Below, in pieces: positions 27,001 to 39,000 of a DNA stretch of 64,000 nt (position 1 is the stretch's first letter; every line of letters begins with the position of its first letter). A program made the translations under genes and the position numbers. Below the pieces are notes generated by a model. That model had not been told where the DNA came from. It saw only the letters and a list, made by a program, of their open reading frames with translations, and did not search any database. The stretch spans positions 859,330-923,329 of the forward strand of contig CM021317.1 of assembly GCA_010645155.1 (NCBI GenBank), read 5' to 3'. The stretch comes from Tigriopus japonicus. Its lineage: Eukaryota > Arthropoda > Copepoda > Harpacticoida > Harpacticidae.

Positions 27001-30000
27001 AACATGCAAACACTACATTCGTCCATAAGTGACAGACATAACTCAAAAACCTTTCAGAAGTAAATCATTATTCTTCTTATGACTTTAAAATTTTCTTTTC
27101 AACACATGAAGAACCAAGACGAAATGCGTTTTTAATTTTTAACCAATACTTTTCACCGAATTCATGAATACATATGTACATTTATCAAAACTAGGGCCAC
27201 TGACTTCACAAGGAATTACAGAAACATACCACATGCCTTGCCATTGTTTTAAACTGAGATGTTAAAACCAACAAAACATTGCTCTGTTGAATTTCCATTG
27301 ACCTATCAGGACACAAGTGGTATATTGTTTGTTGAGTCATCCTAGATTAAGCCATTTTTTTGCGTGAACCTGTATTAAAACCCAGCAATGAATCAACTTT
27401 GAAAGGTCCCCGTTTAAAACCCAGCAATCAATGAATCAACTTTGAAAGGTCCCCGTTCCAAAATATCATTTTTGTAAGGTAGTTTATTCAAACAAGGAAA
27501 AAGTATTACTTAAAAAGCTTTTTCCGATTTTTCTAAATTCGAAAATACTTTCGATAATATTTTCCAATGGATGAGTGTAGTCGGACCAATTCATTTGGGG
27601 ATTTGGGGGCCAAATTGGCTAGGGATGTATCAGAATCGGACATTTCATAGCTTAAGTTTGTTACATGAGGGAAAAGTTCTTGTTTCGATTGATTGTCTAA
27701 ACGAAGAATGCGAATTAGGCTCAAAAATATTGATTTGAGTTTTTGGAGGGTTAGTCTCGACTCTGACGTAACCCAAGCCATTTGGGCCCCAGAATTCCCT
27801 GCTAAATTCGTTCGATTACACTTTTCCTTTGCAAAAAGGTGTGAAGAAAGGAGCTTCAGCACAGAGAGCTGCTGATGTCACTCCTGAAGTGAAGGTTTAT
27901 TATTATTTGCTTTTCTATCAGCATTTTGAAGGAGATAACGGGTTTCCTTTGTTGGCACTATTTCCCACGGCTACTTTTATTAAACCATATTGGTCTGGAA
28001 TAAACAAAAGTACTTTGAGGGTTGGCACATTTCCATGCCCATTTCAGTTTGTCCCCTGCCCAAACACGTGTCCATATTTTCCTCCTCTCAAGATGATTTG
28101 AAATGTCTTTGCAATAAATGTTTTGGCTACTCAGTTCCTATGGACTTCCGCGTTTCGAAATGGCATTAAAACTTGAGCAGGTGGTGTCACCTGCGATCCC
28201 TGAAGATCTTCTAATCACAGCACGTCTCTTAATTCCCAGATTTTGGCTGACATTTACTCGAACGTCTCGACATCACTTCTCAAAGAATCGTTTGTCAACG
28301 AGCATGCCCAACAACTTTGGACGTCCTGTTGCGAAGCGGCCGAACAGTGTTGCCAAAAAATCCAGATACCCTGGAATCCAGAGAACAACACCGTCGTAGA
28401 AGGTGAAATAAATATTCTGAGTGGGCGAGATCCAAAAAGAAATGAGGAAATAATTGAAAGATTTAACCAGATTCCAGTTCGGGATGTCCACCTACTTGGG
28501 ATGGTTGGCAATGTTGGCCAGAAGGGGGCGTGCCTGGTCAAGTGATGTACCAGTCATGTCCCAAGCACGTGTTCTTTCACACTAATGGTGAAGGGATCAT
28601 GGAGAACACGTGTGGACGTAAGTACACGCATCGTTTTCCTGGTAGATGGAGAAAATGCAAGGTCTGTAGAAATGACAACGCGCCTGTGGTGGCAACTAAA
28701 AAAGCTGTGCTAACAAAGAAATCAGATACAATGGAAGGTTGAAAAACTAGAATTAAAAAAGAACTGGCTTACTATCATCTACTACCCACTTTTGACCTTA
28801 AATGGAGAAGGCAAATGTCTTGTAGCCTGTTAAAATGTTTTCTTTAACGCTTTTATGCCTTTTAGGGCATAAAAAATGATATTAAAATGTTAAATTCATA
28901 TCTAAATTTCCAAGCTTAAAATGCCTTTTTGTGGTCGGGATATGTCAGTGTAGAGGGCTAACAGAGAAATGCCACTCCAAATGCCAAGCTGCTGAGTGAT
29001 TCACTTCGTGAGTCACCAAGCCTGCACTGTGTGTGCAATGGGATTTGATGTTGAACATACTAAATTACGTGATTCACAACCCAAACTTACTTATATAGGG
29101 AGTCAGTGGCAAAATTGTTCATTCAACTGCTTTGGTCGAACAAGAGCTATGTATAATGTATTAAGTCACTTGACACCCTTGCTGCAGGATCAAGGAAGCA
29201 TGTTTAAAACATGCTTCCCACATCTCCACTGACTGTACTGGAGTGACATTTCTCTGTTAGCCCTCTAAGTCAGTGGAGATTTGTTTTGAGCACATTTCAT
29301 CAGCCCGGCAGCAAGGGTGCCAAGTAAGTGGATTAATCATGCGTTGCTCTTGTTCTGGCAAAGCAGTTGCATGAGCAATTCCGCCACTGACTCCCTGAAA
29401 TTGCAAATTCCAGTCTTGAATCACGTAACTTTTAGTGTGGCCAACGTCAAATCCCATCGCTAGGGGTGCAAATTTCTGGAAAAATTCGCCTTTTAGGCCC
29501 AAAAAATGGCAAACACACGCGTCCAAAATGGCAAATAAAATGGCATATAAAACAAGAAATGGCAAAGACACACGAAAATTTACCACAATATAGCAAAACA
29601 GGCCACTAAATTCGGAAAATAAACATTGTGTTTCTACAACAATAAAGTGCAATGCAAGTGTATGAACGTTTAAGTGAAAATCTTTTTATTCCATTGAATA
29701 ATCAATGTATCCCTTAAACAAATCGTTTTGGGCAAGCATTTGTTTTTCCTATTTTTCCCCACAAAAGACAAGTTTTGCATTGATTTACCCAACAACCGAT
29801 AAATTTTGCATTTAATGGCCCCAAAACCGACAAATTTTGTATCTATTTGCTATTTTGGAATGAATAAAAATGGCAATAAACTTAAAAAGCTAGCAAATAG
29901 CAAATAAATATGTTTTTGGGCATAAAATCTTATTTGCCTGAAATCTGCATCCCTGCTCATGGCACACACATGCAGGCTTATTGAATCACGAACCACTCGG

Positions 30001-33000
30001 AAGTGACATCTCTTGCCTTACAATTTGTAATTTCCAAAATTATATTTTCACCCTCATGGGAGTTTGGAGTGGAATTGACAATAAGCAATAAACGCTTTAC
30101 TTAAACGTCTACGAAACTAATCAAACGATCGATTGTTGCACTGATTATTTTCCGTAGGGTATGCCGAGAAGACCTGCAATTCGTCCGGAACGTGGTTAAT
30201 GGGCGCCCACGGAGAGTGGACAGATTTTACCACGTGCAGTCGTGTCAACGTGCTTCTCACCCAAGAATATGTTCATGTCAGTTTGTATGGGGTGTCGATC
30301 ATCGCTCTTCTTCCAGCCATTATCATCTTCTTCTCATACAAGTAAGGATAACCCAAGGATCTAGAATTGAACTTTCTTGTCCAAACAAGCCCTCACTTCA
30401 TTGAACCTTTTCAATGGATGAGAGGATCTTGAGCTCGCTCTCCTTTGGAGTTGCTTGGGGTACCATATTGGAAAAATACATTCGCACAATAGCTAGACGC
30501 CTAACTGGAGTGAGTCCGAGTGTGAGTGGAAGATCCTTAGCCTTAATTAACGGCTTAGAATAATATGGCCCTTTTCTCTCTTCCCAAGAGAAATAATACA
30601 AGACCAAATCATCTCAGTCAGTTCGTAAGCTATCCCTAATGAGAATGGAGCCGGAGGCCATTGATCTCAGGGGTTGGTCGCTTTCACTTGTGTTCTCGAC
30701 CTGTAGAACTGACCTTATATTTAGATTTTGGGATCTGATCTCGCCACCAACAACATGAACTCACTTCATCCTAAGAACCCGATAGAATCGAGCTTTTCGA
30801 AGTAGTTCAAGCATTCTGGCCTCACTAACCTTACATTAGCCACAAATCAAGGTTAAACACAAGCTACTTTACCTAGTCTTGGTTTCCTCAAGAGCCACAG
30901 GAGTGAACATTTTTACACAGACTTCTTGCAACCCACTATTGATCAACTATTCCAAAAGATATGTACGCATTTGGAAAAATCATGCAAAAAGCGAAACGTG
31001 TATGATGCCATTAAATATATTGTTCCTTATATTTCAGGGTTCTTCGTGTCCCTAGGATCGCCATCCACAAGAACCTCTTTGGATCGCTACTTTTCCATTG
31101 TCTCACAATGATCATTTTCAAGAGTCTCGTCCTATTGCCATTTGTTCAAAACCTCGGAGGCCAACAAACCATGCTGAAAGAGGTCAGTTGGTCGAAGTAG
31201 AATCTTCGCAAGTGCTTTTTTTCGTTCAGTAAATTATTGGAGTTGCAGTACAATCGGTTAAAGTTCACAATTTTTGACTTGCATTTTCGGATGTTATAAA
31301 AGTTTAAATTAAAAATTTACATAAACAGTTATGATCTTTTATTGCAAATGTCGTGCAGCACGGTGATTATTTCAGTGACAAAGTTGACGTAAATTTCTCA
31401 ACACTTTATTTAAGATACCAAGAAGCCAACAGTCCCAAGGTTCTCCTTGAAACTTGAATAAAGTCCTTTTTATTATACATTGAGCACATTTCTTTTGAAC
31501 TTAACCACACAGTGAAACCACCAAACCCACGCAACTGCTAAAATATTTTTAGACCTTGGGATAGTAGTTGAGAGAAAATATGTGTTAGGTTCTCAAGTAC
31601 TTATTGTGTTGTTTTACAAATCTTTTGACTCAATTTTTTTCTGAACTGCCGAGGTCAAATTGTTGGAAAGGACATTTTTTAGATCCAAATTGCCGTTTGT
31701 TGCCTAAGTCATTATGAAAAAGAATTGTGAGAACTTTAAATCGATGTGGTCTGACATTTGAAATGCAAGAGACAGTGGCTTTGTCTAAGAAAATTCAGAT
31801 GCGAGGAAATCTTTCTAAGTATGGAAAACCGATTCTGAACTTAGCTCGTTCCAAATATATTTTAGGATGTTAAGGAAACTTTCAACGTATTTTGCCTGTA
31901 ATCATGCTAAACCATCAAAATTTTGATTGATTAATTCGTAGCTACTTTTGCATTAAATGTCAAATCAAAGGTGCAAATAGCTGCAGAGGAAGGGTACAAT
32001 GCACTTCAGTACCTTCAAAGGTGACCATCACATTAAAATCTCACGTAGAATAGGTACCGTTATTAACGTGAAAGAACATCTTAATCACGGAATCAAGTCT
32101 ATGTGTATGTGCAAAATCGTTGACAATGACGTCCTGATCGTTCTCTTGCAGAATACATGGTCTTGTCGCCTGCTCTTGATGTTGTCCAAATATTTTCGAT
32201 TAACCAATTACACTTGGATGTACTGTGAAGGCTACTATTTGCACCGGCTTCTCGCCAACACCTTTGAAGAGGAACGGAGTTTGAAAGTCATTCTCCTGAT
32301 TGGTTGGGGTAAGAGAGAAAAGCCCCCAAACAATAATCAACGCTAAGTGTTTAAGGACGTTAATTACGGTCACGCTGTCTCCGGGCTCATTTCAGGGTTG
32401 CCAATGGTACCGTGTCTAATCTATGGGATTATTCGGATCTATGTGGATAACAGTCAGTGCTGGGCTCTTCCTGTGGAGACCCATTGGTGGGTGGAGTGGA
32501 TCTACATGATCCCTGGCTTATTGTGCATCCTGGCCAACATGGTGTATTTCATCAACATCTTCAGGATCTTGGTGACCAAGCTTCAAGCTCCTCATGCCAA
32601 TGAACCCGCCCATTTTAGGTAAGAACTAGGGTGAATTGGGGTTTCTTTCGGGTGCATGGAGAGAAAACCCACCCCATCTGGCTTGAACTCATTTTTGACC
32701 AAGCTCCTTATTTTTCTTAATTTTGAGTTAGGCTTGAAATCACGTCCCAATTTGGCGGTAGTGAACAATCCAGTGCCAAATCAAGTGAAGGCCGTCCTAA
32801 CTCTAAAACTCTCTCAACCATAACTGGACACTCTTTCAGGTAGCTCTAAATGATGGCTCACTAATCAACTAAAAACCAGACTAATACCAACAAAACGGCG
32901 CCTGAAGATCCTTAGGGATAATTCGAAAGGCAAAGATAGAGAAGGGTTGGTAAGACAAGAAAATTACCTTAGGAAGACTCTGAATTGCTTGCTTTAAATC

Positions 33001-36000
33001 AGGGGTCGAGAAATGCTTTTGGGGCAAGGCCCACCAAACCGATGCTGGTAGGTTCATGGGCCCTCATATCAACAATCGAAGAGCTCTGGGCCCACGAGTA
33101 CAGTACTATGGATGCTCTCAAGCCCACTATTTTGGACTTTCCTCTTAGCTCCAGGGTCCATCAACGACCACCCTTGGGCCCCACTGGTTGCCAACTCGTG
33201 CTTTAGTTAAGATGGTCACAATAAGCCTAAAAACGTTTTTTGAGAGCTGCTCGTCGTGTTTGGATCCGCCATGACTGAGCCAGATGCCAAAAGCTACCGG
33301 ATGTGTAAGTTTTTGATGAGGGTATGCTCTTCAAGGAAATGGTCGTCCTTATTTCCTTGCACTTCAGGCATTCTTGTTAAGGCAAAGCGGCTCAAGGCAG
33401 GCCTAGGGTAAATGTTGGGCATGGTATGCACACTTTGAATAAGACACCTGCCATTTGGGTCAACATTGAGGTCATGCTGGTGCTAAGAGAGTCCTCAATT
33501 GCAATCTTGATATCGTCCTCATTAAGTTGTGCCCAGGCACTTCCAGACACATTTCAAGACACTTGCCCGCAGTTTTGAACCTTTGTGAGAACGCCTGCCC
33601 TGGTGCAGATTTCGGTATAGTGCATAAGATATAAAGATTGTTCATTTCAAGCCAGCCCATCGAAGTGCACCTAATTAGTCATTCAACTTTAAATCATGAT
33701 TTGTTTACCCCGCGAGGTGTCGTTTTGATCACTTGAGAGTGTGACGACTTTGCCTCCATCAAATACATTTTACTTATTTGATAAGTGTTGAACACAATGA
33801 AATGAACGTATTCAAATCAGTGCTACTAACTTTTTGGAGAAATTGAAACAAAATAGAAATTGTTCGTTCATGCTACTTTCTCAAAACATAATCGTTCCTC
33901 CATTTGGCTTTTTTCAAAAATCTCCATCAAAGAACGCTCGCTCGAATGCATGCCCGCGCAAACACGGTCGCTTTCAAAATGACGCTTTTTTGACTCGAAT
34001 TTCAGGTGGCTCCCTCTGAGAAGTACATTTTGCCAAGAAGCACGGGAATCATGGAGTGGGAGGCTAGCAATGCGAATAATGATTTCCAGTAAGAACAATG
34101 CAATTTCATTCTTCTGCAAATAAGACCTTGCATCCGTTGACAAGAATACGTATTTCAATTTTCAGCTCAATCGAACGTCGGAGACAAAAGTTATGCTCAC
34201 TCAAAGTTCAGTGCAAATCCTACCGAGGATGAATGAACTAGCCCTTTTGTGGTAATCGTTTTACCACAAAAGGGCGAGTTCATTCATTCTATGCTCTCCT
34301 CAGTACATAAGTTTGAGAAGGCATAACTTTTCACTCCGGCATTCGATTGGGCTGAAATTTGAAATACGTGTTCTTCTTAATGCAAGCCAGGTCTCATTTG
34401 CAGAAGAACGCAAATGGTTCGTTTCTGATGGAAATCATAATTCTCATTGCTAGCCTCCCACTCCATGATTTCCGTGCTTCTTGATTTTGCTCACTCTCGA
34501 CTGAAAAGAGCACTCAGCTCCCCCTATAATCACAACAGAACCTTGAACTATTTTAGAGGGATTGAAGTATTGCTTACTACATGCACTAGTCAAAACAAGA
34601 TATTCCGGAATACTCCCTCTTGTCTCAAGAAATATAATCCGGATTGGCCCAAAGATATCATTGAAGTAGACTGATCTAGCCAAGGAAAATTCGCATGGAA
34701 ATGAAAAAAGCAACCTTCGGTAAAGTTCCTTTCTTGATCCGAAAGATAGCAATTTAAAAATATCCGCTAAAAATCAGGTTTTACGAAGGCTTGTAGGAGG
34801 TTTAAACTTGATACAAACAGAGTCAAATAAATCATAAGGACATTATTGACGTGTTCTGTCCTCCCACGCAACACAAAACTCGGATCTCTGCAAAGTTTTG
34901 TTTTAGATCGCTGAAGCCTTCAAATACTTTGCAGTATTTTGGGTTTTCAAATGATAAATGTGGGACATGGGACACGTAACAACATGATAAGACTGATCCT
35001 AGCAATTAGTTATTGATAATCATTATTTGTGACGTCACTTAGTAGCGCTGGCACAAGGGTATTCCTAATATCAATATACTCCTAAGAGGATAGATAGTTA
35101 ATGTTTTTAATTTGAAATTTTTCGGTTTCAGTCAGTCAATGTGCAATTACATTCAAAAGCTTAATCAAAGCATTAAAAACCCTTCTTTTCGCCCACTAAA
35201 GTTATTTTGGGAATCTTTACAATTCCCATCGTACTCTTGCGTATTTTTGCTAAAAACATCGATATCGAAAATTTTGCTCTTCAAAATTAAAAAATGAAGA
35301 AGACAAGAAGTTATCTAAGACATGCATGAAAAAGTTGTGTTTCCTTTTGCAATTTTATGGAATTGATTTGCGTTTTCGAACTGTTCCCGCGCTAAAATTT
35401 GCGATTTTGGGAAGGTTTTGGTACAACTTTTGGTAACTAAAAAACTATGTTTATTTGCGCTTTTTGCCCGTGCCTAGAAATTAGGCTAACTAATGAGCAT
35501 GGCTCAGCAACTCAGCAAGCATGTCCTTTGCTCGCAACGAGTAAAATAGAAATAACGTGCAACCTTTGAGCTTTATTAAAGAAAACTTCAGCTTTTACTT
35601 GTCCAATGAACATTGAGAAGTTCGAAAATAGGCCAAACTTTTGTCTCAGGGTGCAATTTTGGGAGCTGTATTAGTAGGGTGACCTCCCACTCTTATGTAC
35701 TGTGACCTCCCAGTCAGCTGTTCGTTAATGGATGTCTTCAGATCTTCTACGGCAGTCCTGGTTAGTCCTGAAGTGTCAAGCTTGAGATCAGGCCTGGCAA
35801 AGAATTACTCTACCAGATTTGGCATAAAATCCTAGGTTGTATTGATATTTTGGAATATATTTGTATTTTTTAGGCATATCCGCACAATAATGCATCACAC
35901 AATACCCTTCATAGTAGATAATAGGTGGTATTTTTTTGCCTACTTACTTCATCGCCAAACTGCTTAACCCTTTGGACTGACCAATTGCGTTCCATGTCGG

Positions 36001-39000
36001 TTGGAATTCTCAAACCAGATTGGAATAAGGAGAGGCGGTACAATACGTATTTTGGCAAAAAGTCATGAAAATATCAGTAAATATTAAAGCTAAGAATTAA
36101 CTTGGAACCAAATTTTCAGAATGGCCTTTGCGACAAAACTGATCAGAGGGATCCAGTAGGGTGAATTAAAAGAGGCATACTAATTCAAACAGGCGTAACA
36201 TTAACACTGCTTCAGGGAACGCTAGTCCCAAGTCTAGAGTTGATATGGTTTCTTGCATGTGGGTTCCTTCCAAATCTTCTCACTTTGTGTACTGTGTTGT
36301 GTACTTTGGTTCCCGCTCAAAGTTTGCCCATTTCTCTATTCCAGGAAAGCAGTGCATGCCACTGTGGTTTTGCTACCACTGTTTGGGCTCCATTGGTTAC
36401 TGACCTTGTACCGACCGCAAGAGGGCGCCCACTGTCATTGGCAGACCTTTTATAAGTACTTGAATATCTGCTTGGATGGACTTCAAGGCCTCATGGTCTC
36501 AATAGCCTTCTGTTATAGAAATGGAGAGGTAATCACTGAGCCTGTAGACGTTCTGTTCACTTTTGTTTCTTTTTCATCTTCTTTTCTTTTGTATGATGTT
36601 AATGTGTGTTGAACATAAGTCAAATGGCATCCTTGAACTCACAGCATAATGCTATTTAAAGAGCCATCATGCATTTAAAGCTTACACGCACAATGAAACC
36701 CGTTCAAAACACAACACTCTTCAGGGTGACCATATGGGAAAATTCTAGAATAACTGGAAGAGTCATTTTTTCAAATAAGAAGTGCATTAAATAAGATCCT
36801 CAACCCTTGGTGGTGGTGCCAATCTACTTCGGAGTTAGGGAGATTGAATTGATTGCGTGTGATTGTTTCCGATTCCTTGTGGTCGTCCTCTTTCTTTCTT
36901 CCTCCTGTTCTCTCTTCCTTCTTGATCTTCTTCTTGTTCCTCCTTGTCGTCCTCTCTTTCTATTTGATTTCATCATCCCCTGTAGATCACATCACTCCTG
37001 TCGCGTTCCATCTCGACCCTGAAGATCCGATACCTTGACGGCTCGCCTAGTCGCCGCCATCCGGCCCGTGGAGGATCCATGGCTGGAGAGGGATTTGCGG
37101 TGGCCTCTCAACTGAATCAAGGCCACAACAAGACCGACCCACAACTCGTTGAGTCCGATGATTACCACCGACCCTCAATTATTGTGGGCAATCAGAGACG
37201 TACGACCACAAGTACCACCACAACCAATTTGGATGAGCCCAACTCGACCCACTTTGATGTCTACCCGAGTCACCACCTGTTGTCTGATCCATGATCCTTT
37301 TGTATCGAAACAGTGCCAGATCCTTCTTTCTAGCCAGTCCCAGTGTAATCAAGTATGTCAGCCATTCTCGTGCTTCCAAAAAAAGGGAAGGCTTGCCTGG
37401 GATGGGGGAAGTAAGCCCAAGTTTTGAGCTGATATGGGTTTACTTGCCTCATTAGTTGCATGGACCATCCATTCATCCATCCATCCATCCTTCGCGTGTT
37501 GTATATAGCACTTGGTGTCTTGATCGTTGTATTGTTGTTGTTAAAAAAAGTTTGTCCGGCTCAAGCTGCCCCTAAAAGGGCACCCACTAATTCGACATTT
37601 TTGAACCATCTAACCTAAATTTTCTACTAGGAAAAAATATGAAGCATTCTGTTTTAGTGATACAAGCTCTTAATTCGGTTCATCCACATTTTTCATTAGA
37701 ACACCTTTTGACATTCGTTCTCTCAACTAAATTTTGAAATTTTACGAGAGGACCGCGATTAATTCAATGTTTTGAGATGGGATCAAGACCAAAAAAAGTT
37801 GTTGAATAACAAAGACTGGACCTCTTTGTGCTCTAGATTCGATACTTGCTCAACCAATCCAAGAAGAGGTTTCGGGATCGGTTCTTCCCTGAGTCCAACA
37901 CATCCGTGCACATTCAAATGAAAGAGCGGAACAGGAAGAGTTCAGACACGTGTTTCACCCAAGTGGGTTACACCACAGTCGCCACCACAGCTAGTCAATT
38001 TGGATCCAGGTGGGTTGTATTGAGTTAAGCACATTCTTTTCTTTTTTAGCTTAGCTATGCCCGATTTGATTGTCTTCAAATCCATCCATGCTGAGTGAAT
38101 GACCGAACAATTTGGCCCCTTCGAAAATAAAGGAGTTAAGGCTTTTTTTAAGGCTTAAGACCTTTCATTCATTGGAAATGGAGTTCAGTATTCTAGAATC
38201 ATTGAAGTTGATCAAAATAGTGCTTCGTGGTATGGCGTAAAAAATCTAGCAATTGTTGAAAAACTAGTAAACCACCCTTTCTTTGGAAAAAGACCTTGGT
38301 CATTTCGCCACTGAACTTATTTTTTAAAAATTGAAAAGGGAGGAATTGAACAGCTTTCTCTTATACTGGAGAATGTGTCATCACTAGGGGCCGGAAATTT
38401 TTTTTGTAAAAAATAAATATTTCTCCGTTTTTCCTCGATTTTTTAAATATTTTGGCTGTTTCAAGGAAAAAAATAGATATTTTCTCGAATATTGGAGTCA
38501 GAAAAATTATTTCAGGCAAAATTGAGGAAAATAAATGAATGACCCATGCTCAAGAGGGCTAACACAAAATGAACCCAAAATACAAAAATCTCTACAAAAT
38601 GGCATTTATACCGAGATGCTAAGCCAAAACTACTATCATACACGAAAAACTGCGCCATCTCTTGAGGCAAATTGAAAATTGTATTGTTACATCAATTACA
38701 TGTCAAGTATGCCTCCAAAAACGGCTAACTGAATCAAATTAACCAAAAACAAATTTGAGAAATCGGTGCATAAAGACAAAAATACTAAATCATGGCGTTG
38801 TCAAAAAATCTTTCTTTAATGTCCAGCTTTTTCACAAATATTTTGGGCTTTTCAAGAAAATATATATTGGATATTTTATCACTTTTTTGCACATGTTTTT
38901 CCGGGCCCTAGTCATCACAATCGAAAAATTAAGAGATATTCTGTTGCAAAATAAAAATGGCAGATATGTACAATTTTTCCTAATTTGGCACAAAGAGGTT

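Larger units (their letters stand above)
24326..28239 (+). other. GPCR intron 1
   Basis: Donor GTAAGT, acceptor AATTCCCAG. No gene seen inside. It contains a GTAATTGCAATTAC palindromic repeat cluster (24668-24780), a (CCAT)n tract near 25196-25221, and a tandem duplication at 27377-27458. Confidence 0.8.
32619..36344 (+). other. GPCR intron 7
   Basis: Donor GTAAGA, acceptor TCTCTATTCCAG. No gene inside. It holds a hAT-type MITE (33000-33200), a 450-bp fold-back element (34034-34483) and one copy of a dispersed repeat (35555-35732). Confidence 0.85.

Noticed and set aside
38382..38530. Possible hAT end (taggggccggaaatt)
   Set aside because: No matching inverted end or target duplication was found downstream.
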